Both the position numbers and the translations under genes were made by a program. The notes under the pieces were generated by a model, which did no database searches, had not been told where the DNA came from, and saw only the letters and a list, made by a program, of their open reading frames with translations. DNA of 64,000 nt, from the NCBI RefSeq assembly GCF_004770895.1, contig NZ_RQHS01000005.1:124001-188000 (forward strand). Direction: 5' to 3'. Positions 8,373 to 17,828 of the stretch are shown one piece after another. This DNA is from Leptospira dzoumogneensis (lineage in GTDB: Bacteria > Spirochaetota > Leptospiria > Leptospirales > Leptospiraceae). The stretch's first letter is position 1, and each line of letters begins with the position of its first letter.

Positions 8373-9365
8373 TTAGATAGAATTTAGAATGTCCTTTTTT
8401 TTGGCATCAAATTCTTCCTGAGAAATCAGGCCCTGGTCCAGCATGCTCTTGAGTTTCGTAAGTCTCGCGGTAGCATCGTTCTGGTTGGAATTTCCCCCGG
8501 CATTGTTCTGTCCCATCATACCGGCCATCATATTGCCCATATTCATTCCCATTCCGAGTCCCATGCCTGCAGACATTCCTTGCCCTGCATTTCCACCTTC
8601 GTTCTTGGCGGCAGCTTCTCCAATATCCAACATTCTTTTTTGTTGGTACATTCCGCCAAGAGCATCGATCTCGAATTTGTCTGTGAGGATTTTCTGGATC
8701 TTTTGGAAGTTCGGATCGTTTTGATCGAAGTTGATGGATTGAACAAAAAAATCTAAAACTTCTATCCCATACTTGGAGAAGTCAGGTTGGATCTTTGTTT
8801 TTCCGGCGGAAGAAGCTTCTTCCAGATGTTGGTTCAATCGAGTGATCGGCTCTCCTGATTTCAGAACAACTTCCGCCAAAAAATCGCTCAGTCGAGTCAC
8901 GATCATTGGTCTTAAAAAATTATCCACCTCGTCTTGTGAATAAGCCCCTCTTGCGCCTACTACTCCTACCGCAAATGCTTTGGAGTCTACGATCTTGATA
9001 TTATAAGCGCCGTTTGCTCTCACTCCTAGAGTGATCGTGTATTTAGGGTCTTCTACTTGGATGGGTGCAGGAGTTCCCCATTTTAATTGGATAAGAGCCT
9101 TATTGATATAAACTACTTCCGCAGTAAAAGGAGTCTGGCCTCCGAAAGGAAGGTTCACTAGGTTTTCTAAGATAGGAACGTTCCCTGTTTTTAAAGTATG
9201 AGTTCCCGGTCCGAAAATATCCAGAGCCTTACCTTCCTTGAAGAAGATAGCCTCTTGGCTTTCGTTCACTACCAATTGTCCGAAGGTACTGATATCGTTA
9301 CGGGGAAATTTCCATACGATCTCTCCCGGTTTACCCTCGTATTTTATTACGTCTATTAATGCCAT
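8373..9365 (-). CDS. SPFH/virion-core-type protein with C-terminal SHOCT domain
   Basis: The first 220 or so residues match the SPFH (YdjI-like) family: IKYEGKPGEIVWKFP, LVVNESQEAIFFKEGKALD and FGPGTHTL. A Gly/Met/Asn-rich linker (AGQGMSAGMGLGMGMNMGNM) then leads to a SHOCT module (ARLTKLKSMLDQGLISQEEF) at the very end. SHOCT modules are short helical oligomerisation elements. The start is well supported by AAGGAG eight bases before ATG at 9365. It is probably a cytoplasmic or membrane-associated scaffold. It stands 3 bp upstream of thrC and may be co-transcribed with it. The exact role is unknown. Confidence 0.85.
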   Translation of the reverse strand: MALIDVIKYEGKPGEIVWKFPRNDISTFGQLVVNESQEAIFFKEGKALDIFGPGTHTLKTGNVPILENLVNLPFGGQTPFTAEVVYINKALIQLKWGTPAPIQVEDPKYTITLGVRANGAYNIKIVDSKAFAVGVVGARGAYSQDEVDNFLRPMIVTRLSDFLAEVVLKSGEPITRLNQHLEEASSAGKTKIQPDFSKYGIEVLDFFVQSINFDQNDPNFQKIQKILTDKFEIDALGGMYQQKRMLDIGEAAAKNEGGNAGQGMSAGMGLGMGMNMGNMMAGMMGQNNAGGNSNQNDATARLTKLKSMLDQGLISQEEFDAKKKDILNSI

Positions 9366-9423
9366 AAGAACTCCTTGGAAATATATTATTCACTACTCGA
9401 CATCCGGCAAATCAAAAATAAGA

Positions 9424-9963
9424 CTATCGTTTTAAGAAGACATCCTTTCGGCTCTTTAAGGCAGAATCGAACTCATCTAATTCGGATCTAAAATTACTAA
9501 CCCAATTCCTTATGGTGTCTACTGAAACATCAGCGGGGAAGTTAGTAGATTTTACTTTTGTGGATAATTCTTCAGTATGATGGATCAAAGAATAATCCCA
9601 TTCCGCCAAAGCTTCCAGCTCCGATTCGGTTGCTTTAAATCCGGTACCCAATCCGTTCAGACCGTAACTTGCTCCAATTATTTCGTTTTTGAGCCTTTCT
9701 AAGATGGAATATAAGACCTCAGTAGAACCGATTAGGTCCATTCTTCTCTCTCGGACGAAATTTTCTTCGATCCTGCGAATAGGTTCTTTGAGAGAATCCA
9801 ATTTTTTGGACAATTCATTTCGAGAGATCCTGTCCGCTTCGTAATATTGATGGTTCTTTAAGACTTCTCCATAAAAAGGAAACGCTGAAAGAAAGGATAA
9901 GATCTTTCCCTTCTCCGCTTTGAATCTGGAAATATATTGTGAGACCGGGCTGTTCGAAGTCAT
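9424..9963 (-). CDS. Hypothetical helical protein, about 179 aa
   Basis: A charged, largely alpha-helical soluble protein with heptad-like stretches (SKKLDSLKEPIRRIEENFV, LYSILERLKNEI) and no signal peptide or membrane segment. ATG at 9963 is used here; a TTG at 9999 with AGAAG eight bases upstream would add 12 residues and cannot be excluded. It lies 58 bp upstream of the SPFH gene on the same strand and may be its operon partner. I do not recognise a family. Confidence 0.65.
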   Translation of the reverse strand: MTSNSPVSQYISRFKAEKGKILSFLSAFPFYGEVLKNHQYYEADRISRNELSKKLDSLKEPIRRIEENFVRERRMDLIGSTEVLYSILERLKNEIIGASYGLNGLGTGFKATESELEALAEWDYSLIHHTEELSTKVKSTNFPADVSVDTIRNWVSNFRSELDEFDSALKSRKDVFLKR

Positions 9964-10130
9964 GTACAGAAGAATGATCCGGAATTTCTTCCCAAGCAAG
10001 ACAAATACTTCTCTTTTCGTATCATATCCATGAAATCGTAACTTGAGGTCTTGGGCTCTGCGGATTTATTTCTTGCTAGCAGATACCTGAATAGTTTTTA
10101 ATTCAATTCGGGAAATAGAATCTCTTCATT

Positions 10131-11321
10131 ATGAAATCCTATATACTGTCTATCTTTGCTTCTAAAAAGGGGGAAATAGAATCATTAAACGGGATCAGAG
10201 CGATCGGGATCTTGATGGTAATGACCAACCATCTTTGGGTTTTCTCACGAAAAGCAATGGGAGAAATGCCTTTCTGGTTATCTTGGTTTGCGGAGAATCA
10301 AACCACCATCGTGGATGTATTTTTCGTACTGGGAGGCTTTCTGAATTACGGAGGAATACTCCAATCTTATAAAAAAGAAAATAGTTTTCCTTATCGAAAG
10401 TTCATTATTAACCGTTCTTTGCGGATACTTCCCGCTTATTACGTAGCATTAGCTTTTTCTTATTATTATTTTTATAAACAATCGGAAAATCTGAAACATA
10501 TACAAAATCCTAGTCCGGATCTGCTTTGGCTGATAACAAAAGGGCAGAAGGCGCTGGACTATGTTTGGGCGGACGGTATCTTCTTATCCAACTTTTTTCC
10601 TAGAGTTTTAGATGTGGGTTGGTATATTTCTTTGGAGCAGCAGATCTACTTTTTAACGGTAGTCTTGGGTCCCTTCTTCTTATTTTCCAAAACTAGAAAA
10701 GTCAGAGTTATCATATTATCTATCATATATATTATTCCTTTCTTATCTAGATGTTATCTATATTCAAAGGGTGCCATGAATGCCGAGGCACTTTTTTGGA
10801 CTGAGAACAGATTCGATTCTATGATTGCCGGAATGCTTTTGGCGGAGTATGTGGACTATAAACCGATAGGAGAAAGTTTAGGAAAACTTAAATATTCCAT
10901 TATCGGGATCACTTCGATCGTATTCATATTGATCTCCTATTCTTTCGATTGGGAACATTTCATTCGATTGACTCTCGCTAATAATTTTTTCAATATCGCC
11001 TTGGCTTTAATTATCTATTTGGCAATCCAGAAAGAAGGTATATTCAAAACTACATTAGGATTACCGATCTTCCGTCCGCTGTCTAGGATTACATTTACGG
11101 TGTATCTTTGGAATATACCTTTGATGGGGGTCGCTACCGGATGGGCACTCAGAGGGGAAACAATAATTACTTTGAGTGTGCTGCCTAAACTTTATCTCAT
11201 CTGTTTTGGTTTTGCGATCTTAGCTTCTTGGCCGATCTTTTTACTGATAGAACAGCCTTTTATCTGGTGGAAAGAAAAACCGAAAGTTTTAGAAAATAAG
11301 AACGAGGCTAGGACTGCATAG
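10131..11321 (+). CDS. Membrane acyltransferase, acyltransferase-3 (OafA-like) family
   Basis: The N-terminus has the family hallmark SLNGIRAIGILMVMTNHLW, with the R and H that mark the catalytic region, and about ten hydrophobic segments follow. The family transfers O-acyl groups to envelope glycans, lipopolysaccharide or peptidoglycan from the cytoplasmic membrane. At 396 residues it is the membrane domain only, without the extra SGNH domain. It precedes lepB by 28 bp on the same strand, with a PBP gene after that, so an envelope role fits. The acceptor is not known. ATG at 10131 lacks a strong ribosome site. Confidence 0.88.
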   Translation: MKSYILSIFASKKGEIESLNGIRAIGILMVMTNHLWVFSRKAMGEMPFWLSWFAENQTTIVDVFFVLGGFLNYGGILQSYKKENSFPYRKFIINRSLRILPAYYVALAFSYYYFYKQSENLKHIQNPSPDLLWLITKGQKALDYVWADGIFLSNFFPRVLDVGWYISLEQQIYFLTVVLGPFFLFSKTRKVRVIILSIIYIIPFLSRCYLYSKGAMNAEALFWTENRFDSMIAGMLLAEYVDYKPIGESLGKLKYSIIGITSIVFILISYSFDWEHFIRLTLANNFFNIALALIIYLAIQKEGIFKTTLGLPIFRPLSRITFTVYLWNIPLMGVATGWALRGETIITLSVLPKLYLICFGFAILASWPIFLLIEQPFIWWKEKPKVLENKNEARTA

Positions 11322-11349
11322 TCTCGTCCTATAAATACGAAATAGTAAT

Positions 11350-11946
11350 ATGAAATTCGATTCAGAAATAATCCGTTCGATCAGGCATTCCGTATTTAGC
11401 TGGATCAAACTTTCTTTTCCGATCTTATTTGCAATATTCTTCATATTATATTTTAGGATTTTTGTGATCCAATTCTACCTGATCAGCGGCACAAGTATGA
11501 TGCCTAGTTATAAAGAAAACGATTGGGTCTTGGTCAAAAAATGGGGCTTTCCTGCTCAGATTGGTCCTTGGGTTCTATATATTTTAGAGCCTGATGTGAA
11601 TAGATTCGATGTATTGGTTTTGGATGGGATCGGGGCAGAACTAAGTTTAAAAAGAGTAGTAGGACTTCCCGGAGATTTTTTCAGATTTTCAGAAGGTAGG
11701 ATTTTGATAAACGATTCTTCCTTAGAGGAACCTTTCTTGAATTCAGGCTACAAGACACAGGCGCCATCCGCATCCATTCTACCTGTGATCGGAGTCTCCG
11801 GAAATATAGGCATCGGAGATTCAGGAAGGATCCCACCGGGTTATGTTTTGGTCTTGGGAGATAACCGAGAATTTTCCACGGATTCCAGAAATTACGGCCT
11901 AATTCCTTTCAAAAAGTTGAGAGGGAAGGTAATCTCCAGCTTTTAA
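11350..11946 (+). CDS. lepB: Signal peptidase I
   Basis: This membrane serine protease removes signal peptides from exported proteins. One N-terminal membrane helix (FPILFAIFFILYFRIFVI) leads to the catalytic serine block SGTSMMPSYKENDWVLV, the catalytic lysine block LKRVVGLPGDFF, and the C-terminal GDNREFSTDSRNYG box. All key residues are in place. At 198 residues it is a compact single-anchor form, like those of Gram-positive bacteria. It lies between the acyltransferase and the PBP gene in a same-strand group. A genome may carry more than one copy; this window shows one. Confidence 0.95.
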   Translation: MKFDSEIIRSIRHSVFSWIKLSFPILFAIFFILYFRIFVIQFYLISGTSMMPSYKENDWVLVKKWGFPAQIGPWVLYILEPDVNRFDVLVLDGIGAELSLKRVVGLPGDFFRFSEGRILINDSSLEEPFLNSGYKTQAPSASILPVIGVSGNIGIGDSGRIPPGYVLVLGDNREFSTDSRNYGLIPFKKLRGKVISSF

Positions 11947-12036
11947 CATTCTCCGAACTCGGATTTCACTTGTACTAGAAAAGCTCTTTAATCATTCTGA
12001 AAAAGACCGAAATTACTAAAAGCGGTTCACTCATCG

Positions 12037-13851
12037 ATGGATTATAACCTTCTCAATCGAAAAAGATTCACCATCTTATTCGTTCTATTATGCGTATTCT
12101 TCTCCGGGCTTTTGGTCCGAGTAGGATATCTAGTCTTCTTTAACGATAGAGAGATCGCATTCAAGAATGGAGAAAGGATCTTAAGGGGAGCCATCTATGA
12201 TAGAAGAGGAATTGAATTGGCATTGTCCATCGATTCTTCTACGATCGGGATCTATCCGGGAAACGTTTATGATCCGAATTTTACCGCAGTACAAATTTCT
12301 CCTCATCTGGACATTCCTCCTGAAAAGATAGAATCATTGATCCGGGAAAAAAGCAGATACTTCCTTTTGAAGAGGGAGATAGATGATACAACTGCAAGTC
12401 GTATCATGGAGATGGCACTTCCAGGAGTGAGAAGGGAAAGAGAATTTAAAAGAGTTTATCCTCATGGAAGTCTGGCGGCAAGTCTTGTGGGCTTTACCGG
12501 AATGGATGATGATAAGGCTCTTTCCGGTTTAGAATATTATTATAATCAAGAATTAATGACACCTACGGAAGCGGATTCCGCGAGAGGTGCAAATGTACAT
12601 TTGACTCTGGACGGGCTCATTCAATTCAAATTAGAAAAAGCTTTAGGAAAAAGATTCGAAGAAGCGGGAGCTAAAAGAGCGGTAGGACTCCTGATGGAGA
12701 TCCATACGGGAAGAATATTGGCAATGGCCAGTTTTCCTTCCTTTGATCCGAATCGTTATTCTTCTTTTGAGGAATATTCCCATACAAACTGGGCGATCCG
12801 GCATGTGTACGAGCCCGGTTCCACTATGAAAATATTCCTAGCTAGTATACTTCTTAATGAAAACTTAATACATCCTAATGAAAAATTCGATTGTCCTGGA
12901 TATGTGGATTATGGAAAGACCAGGATCAAATGTACACATGTTCATGGAAAAGTGAATTTGGAAGAGATACTTCAATATTCCTGTAATGCAGGGATCATCA
13001 AGGCGGCAGCGAAGATCCCGAACGATGTACTTTACGAATATATGAAACGACTTCGATTCGGAGATAGAGCCGGACTTTTGCCGAACGAATCCGTGGGCTA
13101 TATGCCGATATTGAACAAATGGACTCCGACCACTCCAATGTTCATGGCAATCGGCCAAGGGATTTCTGTAACTCCGATACAATTAGTTGCGTCCGCTGCT
13201 TCCATCGTAAACGGAGGAAGATTCATCACTCCTAGAGTAGTCTCTCATATTACGGATTCCTATGGAGAAGTCCTGCAAGAATTCCAATCCGAAGAAACCC
13301 CGGTTGGTATCAAAGAATATTCCACCGAAAGATTGCTGAAAGCGATGACTAGAGTTGTCCAAGCAGGAACAGGAAAGAACGCATACATACAAGAATATTC
13401 CATAGCAGGAAAAACAGGAACAGGACAAAAGGCAGTTTCCGGCCGAGGTTACCAAGACGGATTATGGTCTGCTTCCTTCTTAGGATTTTTTCCTGCGGAT
13501 AAACCTAAGGTGGTTGGTTTGATCCTATTCGATGAGCCTAGAGGAGACAGCCATACTGGAGGAGGACTCGCCGCTCCCGTATTCAGAGAAGTGGTGGAGA
13601 ATATCATACCCATCATAGAACAGGGAGAAAGAACGGTGAACGTGAATCTTCCTAAATTAGAAAGAAAACCGCTTACGGGAAAATCGGAACGTATACCTGA
13701 TCTGGTCGGAAGAAGTAAAAGAGAAGTAGTAGAACTATTGGCTCCTTTGGGAGTTCCTTATAAACTTCATGGAAGCGGTTTCTGTTATGAACAAGATCCT
13801 TCTCCCGGTTCTTCTTATGAAGGAAAAAGGATAAACGTATTCTTCCAATGA
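12037..13851 (+). CDS. ftsI: Class B penicillin-binding protein (FtsI/SpoVD-like) with PASTA domain
   Basis: This is a peptidoglycan transpeptidase with an N-terminal membrane anchor ([20 protein letters not shown]), a PBP dimerisation region starting at [14 protein letters not shown], and the transpeptidase motifs STMK near residue 261, SCN near 315 and KTG near 459. A single PASTA module ([20 protein letters not shown]) forms the C-terminus, as in SpoVD/PBP2x types. At 604 residues it is complete. The DUF115 gene starts inside its stop codon (ATGA, 13848-13851), so the two are translationally coupled. No other division genes are adjacent. Division-specific versus elongation function cannot be decided from sequence alone, although the FtsI side is favoured. 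Confidence 0.92.
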   Translation: MDYNLLNRKRFTILFVLLCVFFSGLLVRVGYLVFFNDREIAFKNGERILRGAIYDRRGIELALSIDSSTIGIYPGNVYDPNFTAVQISPHLDIPPEKIESLIREKSRYFLLKREIDDTTASRIMEMALPGVRREREFKRVYPHGSLAASLVGFTGMDDDKALSGLEYYYNQELMTPTEADSARGANVHLTLDGLIQFKLEKALGKRFEEAGAKRAVGLLMEIHTGRILAMASFPSFDPNRYSSFEEYSHTNWAIRHVYEPGSTMKIFLASILLNENLIHPNEKFDCPGYVDYGKTRIKCTHVHGKVNLEEILQYSCNAGIIKAAAKIPNDVLYEYMKRLRFGDRAGLLPNESVGYMPILNKWTPTTPMFMAIGQGISVTPIQLVASAASIVNGGRFITPRVVSHITDSYGEVLQEFQSEETPVGIKEYSTERLLKAMTRVVQAGTGKNAYIQEYSIAGKTGTGQKAVSGRGYQDGLWSASFLGFFPADKPKVVGLILFDEPRGDSHTGGGLAAPVFREVVENIIPIIEQGERTVNVNLPKLERKPLTGKSERIPDLVGRSKREVVELLAPLGVPYKLHGSGFCYEQDPSPGSSYEGKRINVFFQ

Positions 13852-15707
13852 AAGAATTCAGGTTGGATTTACTCGAAAAAAATTTGGCCTCACTTCGCAG
13901 CTTCGCGCCGGAAGCCTCCGAGAGAATTGGATCTTCCCGGATCAATTTCGAGATTATTCCTACAAAAACGGAAGATCCTAGTTTAAAGATCGGTAATGTT
14001 CTTTTGCATAGTTCTGTGGATCCCCGCAAAGAAGCGGAAAGACAGCTTGCGGATCTGAAAAAAGGGGACGAAGATAGAGCATTTCTATTTTTCGGAGCGG
14101 GCCTCGGCTATTCCATACAATATACATTAGGATTTGATAAAATAATCTGTGTATGGATGGAACCTTTTCCGGAGATTATCAAGGCGGCATTTTCACTTTT
14201 CGATTTTTCTCCCATGATCCTTTCAGGGAAGTTAAGAATATTTCTCCCTCCATACGAAGAATCCGCATTTTACGAAGGTTTTAAAGGGATCTCAGGGTAT
14301 CCGGTGAGTTTTATTCCTCATAGAGGAAGTTTACAATGGAAACAGGAAGAATACCAAGAACTTAGATTTTTGGCCGAGACGTTCTTCCATAAAAAAGATG
14401 TAAATACTGCTACATTAACTAGGTTCGAGAAGGTCTGGACCGGGAATTTTATCCGGAATCTTCCGGAACTTGTGGATATGCAGCCAATAAACGAATTATT
14501 CGGTTTATGCAAATCCAAAGTGGATGTGGTTGTTTGCGGGGCCGGACCTTCTCTCTATCTTTCTTTGCAGGAACTGAAAGAATATAGGGAAAATTTTATA
14601 TTGATCGCGGTCGATACCGCTCTTCTCATTCTGCAAAAATCAGGAATAGATCCGGACCTTGTATTTAGTGTGGATCCCCAGCCTTTAAATTCTAAATATT
14701 TAGAAGGATATTCCGGAAAAGCAAAATTCATATTCGATCCGACCACTTCCTATCATTCATTAAGAATGCCTTATATAGGAAAAAATCATTTTCTGACTTC
14801 TTCTCCTTTTCCTTGGATCAAACTTTTGGAGAATGCATCCGAAAGCGGGTTGGGGGCCGTGGATTTCGGGGGTTCCGTTTCCACCAATGCAGCCAGTCTT
14901 GCGGAGAAGATGGATGCAAGATCCATTTTACTTTTAGGACAAGACCTTTCCTTTCCTGGCTCTCAAGCGCACTGCAAGGGAGCGATCTTAGAAGAAAGAT
15001 TGAACTTTTTGGAATCCAGAACTCAAAGAAGAGAACATCATAATTATAAACAAATGACCGCTTTACCTCCTAAGTGGATCGAGTCCGTAGAAGGAAAAAA
15101 GCTCAGGACAAATGAAAAACTTCTGATCTTTAAAAAATGGTTCGAAGAAAGACAAAAAGATCGCCCTTGGGCCAACCTAGGTAAAGACGGAGCAAAGTTA
15201 GAAGGTATCCTGAATATTACGTTTAAAGAATGGTTTAAAGAAAATCCTTCGAATACAAAAGAGGTTTCCGGGGTAAAAGAGAAGATCCGGATACTTTTAT
15301 CCTCCAAGATAGATGGAAAAAAAGTATCGGAAGAATTAAACAAGATCCGCAGAGAATTAAAGGAATTCGGGGTCCAAGTCTCGACAGGAGAAATTATTTC
15401 CGAAAAAATATACGGTCTTATTCAAAACGGAGAGAAGGATAAAGAGTCCATTCGAAAAGCATTACATGAGATTTCCTTAATAGACGATCGGATCAGTTCT
15501 AAAAAAGGACTCACTGAGTTTTTAGGGATCAGCTTACAAAGAGTGATCTTAGCGATTACTGAAGGATACGATACAGAACTCACATTAGAAGAGAAGAAGA
15601 ACGAAAGACTTGCAGTCGCAAAAAAGAGCCTTCTTCTCTATTCCGGGCTGAAAAAAAGTACGGAAATGAATCTACAGCTTATCAGCAAAACAGTAAGGCG
15701 TTTTTAG
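13848..15707 (+). CDS. DUF115/MAF family protein (motility-associated glycosyltransferase-like)
   Basis: The core [18 protein letters not shown], then [19 protein letters not shown] and FSVDPQPLN, is the DUF115 (MptE-like) domain found in motility accessory factors that glycosylate flagellin with nonulosonic acids, and in pterin kinases. The protein is 619 residues with the DUF115 core in the middle and a helical C-terminal third. It overlaps the PBP stop by ATGA. A flagellin or surface glycosyltransferase role is the family-based guess; spirochaete flagella are periplasmic, which makes the exact target unclear. Confidence 0.82.
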   Translation: MKEFRLDLLEKNLASLRSFAPEASERIGSSRINFEIIPTKTEDPSLKIGNVLLHSSVDPRKEAERQLADLKKGDEDRAFLFFGAGLGYSIQYTLGFDKIICVWMEPFPEIIKAAFSLFDFSPMILSGKLRIFLPPYEESAFYEGFKGISGYPVSFIPHRGSLQWKQEEYQELRFLAETFFHKKDVNTATLTRFEKVWTGNFIRNLPELVDMQPINELFGLCKSKVDVVVCGAGPSLYLSLQELKEYRENFILIAVDTALLILQKSGIDPDLVFSVDPQPLNSKYLEGYSGKAKFIFDPTTSYHSLRMPYIGKNHFLTSSPFPWIKLLENASESGLGAVDFGGSVSTNAASLAEKMDARSILLLGQDLSFPGSQAHCKGAILEERLNFLESRTQRREHHNYKQMTALPPKWIESVEGKKLRTNEKLLIFKKWFEERQKDRPWANLGKDGAKLEGILNITFKEWFKENPSNTKEVSGVKEKIRILLSSKIDGKKVSEELNKIRRELKEFGVQVSTGEIISEKIYGLIQNGEKDKESIRKALHEISLIDDRISSKKGLTEFLGISLQRVILAITEGYDTELTLEEKKNERLAVAKKSLLLYSGLKKSTEMNLQLISKTVRRF

Positions 15708-15714
15708 TATAAAA

Positions 15715-16827
15715 TTATATTTCGCCGCTTTGTTTTAATTTTTGCACTAATTTGCGAGCAACATAACTCACTACCGTATCTACCGTATCGGAAAGAAGTA
15801 TACTTTCGACTACTTTTTCCGACCAAATAACTTTTCCGGTATCGGAATCCACACAACGGATGCTAAAATTTATTCTTCCTGAAACGTCGGTGGTTGCGGA
15901 AGTTATATTCAGATCTTCGACTAAAATTAACCGATCGGCTTGTAAAAGTTTTCCCAGTTTTGAATAATCACGTCCTTGCGTTATTCCGGTCAAGGAAAGC
16001 TGGATTTCATTTATAACTTGATCCAATCTTCTCCTTTCCAATATTGAAATCCCATATTTTATGAAATTCTTATTAAGTTCGGAATAAATACTGGAAACAA
16101 TCGGATCATCTTTAACGGATTTTGAAGTGACGATTAGAGCGTGATTATACTCATTCGTCGAAAAAAAGCGGGAAGCAAGTTCTTTCGATTCTCGGATGTC
16201 CTTGAATAGATCGTATTCGAACTGAGCAAATACGACTCTCATGATCGAATAGGTTTTATCCGATGTAGAGTGATCGAATCTATCCGTAAACGTTGAAAGA
16301 ATGGGACCCAATAGTATGGGAGCTAAACCGAACAATATTCTATGATTTACGGAATATTTGTATGTTCTTATAGTCTTATGTTTTTCCTGATCATACAATT
16401 CGAAAGAGACAGATCCGTAAGTCCTATAAATTGCAGGAAACGTTCCTACAGTGAAGAAAAAACCGATCATGGTCAATAATGGAGGTTTCACGTCATCCAC
16501 CATGGGAACGATCTTGATTTTTATATTAGAATTTGATGATATTAGGAACTTTTGGCTTTTTTGGAATTTTGAGATAATCTCCGTCGAAAGGTATCCGTCA
16601 AATTCATCTGTCGGAGTTTGACTCGATCCTTTATCATGCAGCATTTTAATAACCTCTTCTCTTGTAGGAGGGTTAAAATCGAGTCTGACTGGAAGGATCT
16701 CTTTGTTTGAAGGGGTACTATGAAAAATGGATTTTGCCCCATAGATATCTCCTTCAATATTCACATGATGAAGAAAGCAGGACGAAAAACAGAAAAGTAT
16801 TAATAAGTAAAATAGGGATCTTCTCAT
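15715..16827 (-). CDS. Lipoprotein with CsgG/LpoB-like C-terminal region
   Basis: The chosen ATG at 16827 gives MRRSLFYLLILFCFSSC, a short lipoprotein signal ending in a loose lipobox; an upstream ATG at 16869 would bury the signal. The middle has one hydrophobic stretch (PPLLTMIGFFFTVGTFP) and the C-terminal 130 residues resemble the CsgG-type curli/LpoB fold (SILERRRLDQVINEIQL, LLQADRLILVEDL, RCVDSDTGKVIWSEKV). Such proteins act in the periplasm or outer membrane as assembly factors or sensors. It converges on the DUF115 gene, with 7 bp between stops. The function here is unproven. Confidence 0.7.
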   Translation of the reverse strand: MRRSLFYLLILFCFSSCFLHHVNIEGDIYGAKSIFHSTPSNKEILPVRLDFNPPTREEVIKMLHDKGSSQTPTDEFDGYLSTEIISKFQKSQKFLISSNSNIKIKIVPMVDDVKPPLLTMIGFFFTVGTFPAIYRTYGSVSFELYDQEKHKTIRTYKYSVNHRILFGLAPILLGPILSTFTDRFDHSTSDKTYSIMRVVFAQFEYDLFKDIRESKELASRFFSTNEYNHALIVTSKSVKDDPIVSSIYSELNKNFIKYGISILERRRLDQVINEIQLSLTGITQGRDYSKLGKLLQADRLILVEDLNITSATTDVSGRINFSIRCVDSDTGKVIWSEKVVESILLSDTVDTVVSYVARKLVQKLKQSGEI

Positions 16828-17051
16828 TTTATCTGGGCACAATTTTCCAAAATGAGGAAATAAGATCATCTATGTTTTCTGCAAAGAGTTGATTCGGAGG
16901 TTAGTAATTGTACATAACCTGTAAATAACCCTGCGTAAATCCTGCTTACACAATGGATTTTATCCAAATCCAAGTAAAAATATGCCATAATGTCGTCCTA
17001 TTACTCAACCAGACTAAAAATCCAGCTTTGAAATTTTTTTTCGTTTTTTGG

Positions 17052-17097
17052 TTGACTCTATTTGTGCTACGCACTACAAATGGATTGTGCGCCGCAC
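17052..17097 (+). promoter_or_regulatory. Phasin-1 promoter with two GTGC-N3-GCAC dyads
   Basis: TTGACT (17052-17057) and TACAAA (17075-17080) are 17 bp apart. One GTGC-N3-GCAC dyad fills the spacer (17064-17074) and a second lies just after the -10 (17087-17097). The placement suits a repressor operator. Similar TGC-rich sites occur in front of the other two phasin-like genes in the window. Confidence 0.6.
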
Positions 17098-17120
17098 AAC
17101 GGTGTGCCAAGGAGCTAAAA

Positions 17121-17501
17121 ATGGAAAAACAAATTCTAGATGTACTGAACGCAGGTCTTGGTTTGGTTAAAAGTGGACAAGAAGGTCTGGATAAAGCGAA
17201 AGCAGAATTTACTAAGAGTTTTCAAGAACTCGCAGCTAAAGGCGCTTCCGACAATTCCGAAGCATCTGTTCGCGTTCGTGAGTTCGTAGACAAATTCTTA
17301 AACGAAGCTAAAGAATTATCTACTGCTGCGACTAAAACCTACGAAGATTCTCGCGCTAAGGCACTTGAAGTTTATAACCAGATTGCAGAAGAAGCTAAGA
17401 AATTAGTTCCTGCTGAACAAATCGAAGCTATCAAGGCAAAATTTAGCGAAGTTACTGAGACAGTTAAGAAAACTGCTGCTCCAACTAAAAAAACTGCTTA
17501 A
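17121..17501 (+). CDS. Phasin-like protein 1
   Basis: A 126-residue, wholly helical, amphipathic protein starting MEKQILDVLNAGLGLVKSG. AGGAG precedes ATG at 17121 at good spacing; the frame is open for 56 codons upstream but that stretch contains the promoter. Composition is rich in Ala, Lys and Glu with a Lys/Thr/Ala tail. It is a clear paralogue of the 22469-22840 protein (EKQ.LD.LNAG.GL.KSGQEG and following). Phasins coat polyhydroxyalkanoate granules; related proteins also act as lipid or inclusion surface proteins. It is monocistronic, with a strong terminator after it. Confidence 0.85.
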   Translation: MEKQILDVLNAGLGLVKSGQEGLDKAKAEFTKSFQELAAKGASDNSEASVRVREFVDKFLNEAKELSTAATKTYEDSRAKALEVYNQIAEEAKKLVPAEQIEAIKAKFSEVTETVKKTAAPTKKTA

Positions 17502-17511
17502 TCAAAGCCTT

Positions 17512-17805
17512 TTGAACCTCCCAATATCGGCGGGAGATTCTTCCCGCCGAAAATTTTTTCCGATCCTTCTCCCTATAAGTTCCCTGTTTTTATTTTCGTG
17601 TTACGGTCCTGGTCTTAGCAAAAGATACGTCTGTAATTCTGAAAAAATACACAGTGATTCCCATTTTATATGTTCTTTATATAGGTTGTCGGACAACCCG
17701 ACTGAAGAGGAAAATCGGCAATTCACGGAATGTATGGTGATAGCTACGATGTATGACGACCAAAAATGTGCTAAGGAATCCGATTTGGAACCTTGGTGGC
17801 TATAA
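17512..17805 (+). CDS. Possible small cysteine-rich lipoprotein, 97 aa
   Basis: The reading frame encodes a hydrophobic segment ending in a lipobox-like LFSC (FPILLPISSLFLFSC), followed by a Cys-containing mature part (YVCNSEKIHSDSHFICS, FTECMVIATMYDDQKC) ending PWWL. That composition resembles small Leptospira lipoproteins. The weak points are the TTG start at 17512, the lack of a ribosome site, and the terminator of the preceding gene lying inside the first codons. No ATG is available closer to the signal sequence. It could be a decayed gene. Confidence 0.35.
   Translation: MNLPISAGDSSRRKFFPILLPISSLFLFSCYGPGLSKRYVCNSEKIHSDSHFICSLYRLSDNPTEEENRQFTECMVIATMYDDQKCAKESDLEPWWL
17527..17550 (+). 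terminator. Rho-independent terminator of phasin 1
   Basis: CGGCGGGA (17528-17535) pairs with TCCCGCCG (17542-17549) around a short loop and is followed by a run of six T residues. It lies 26 bp after the phasin stop codon. Confidence 0.85.
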
Positions 17806-17828
17806 TTAGAAGTTTATGAAAATTTTAT

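Noticed and set aside
8443..8724. Plus-strand hydrophobic reading frame opposite the SPFH gene
   Set aside because: It is the complement of the Gly/Met/Asn-rich linker of a well-supported gene and has no ribosome site.
13673..14029. Minus-strand 118-codon frame over the PBP/DUF115 junction
   Set aside because: It is antisense to two strongly supported overlapping genes.
16953..17120. Upstream extension of the phasin-1 reading frame by 56 codons
   Set aside because: The promoter and operator-like dyads fall inside this stretch, while AGGAG sits just before ATG at 17121.
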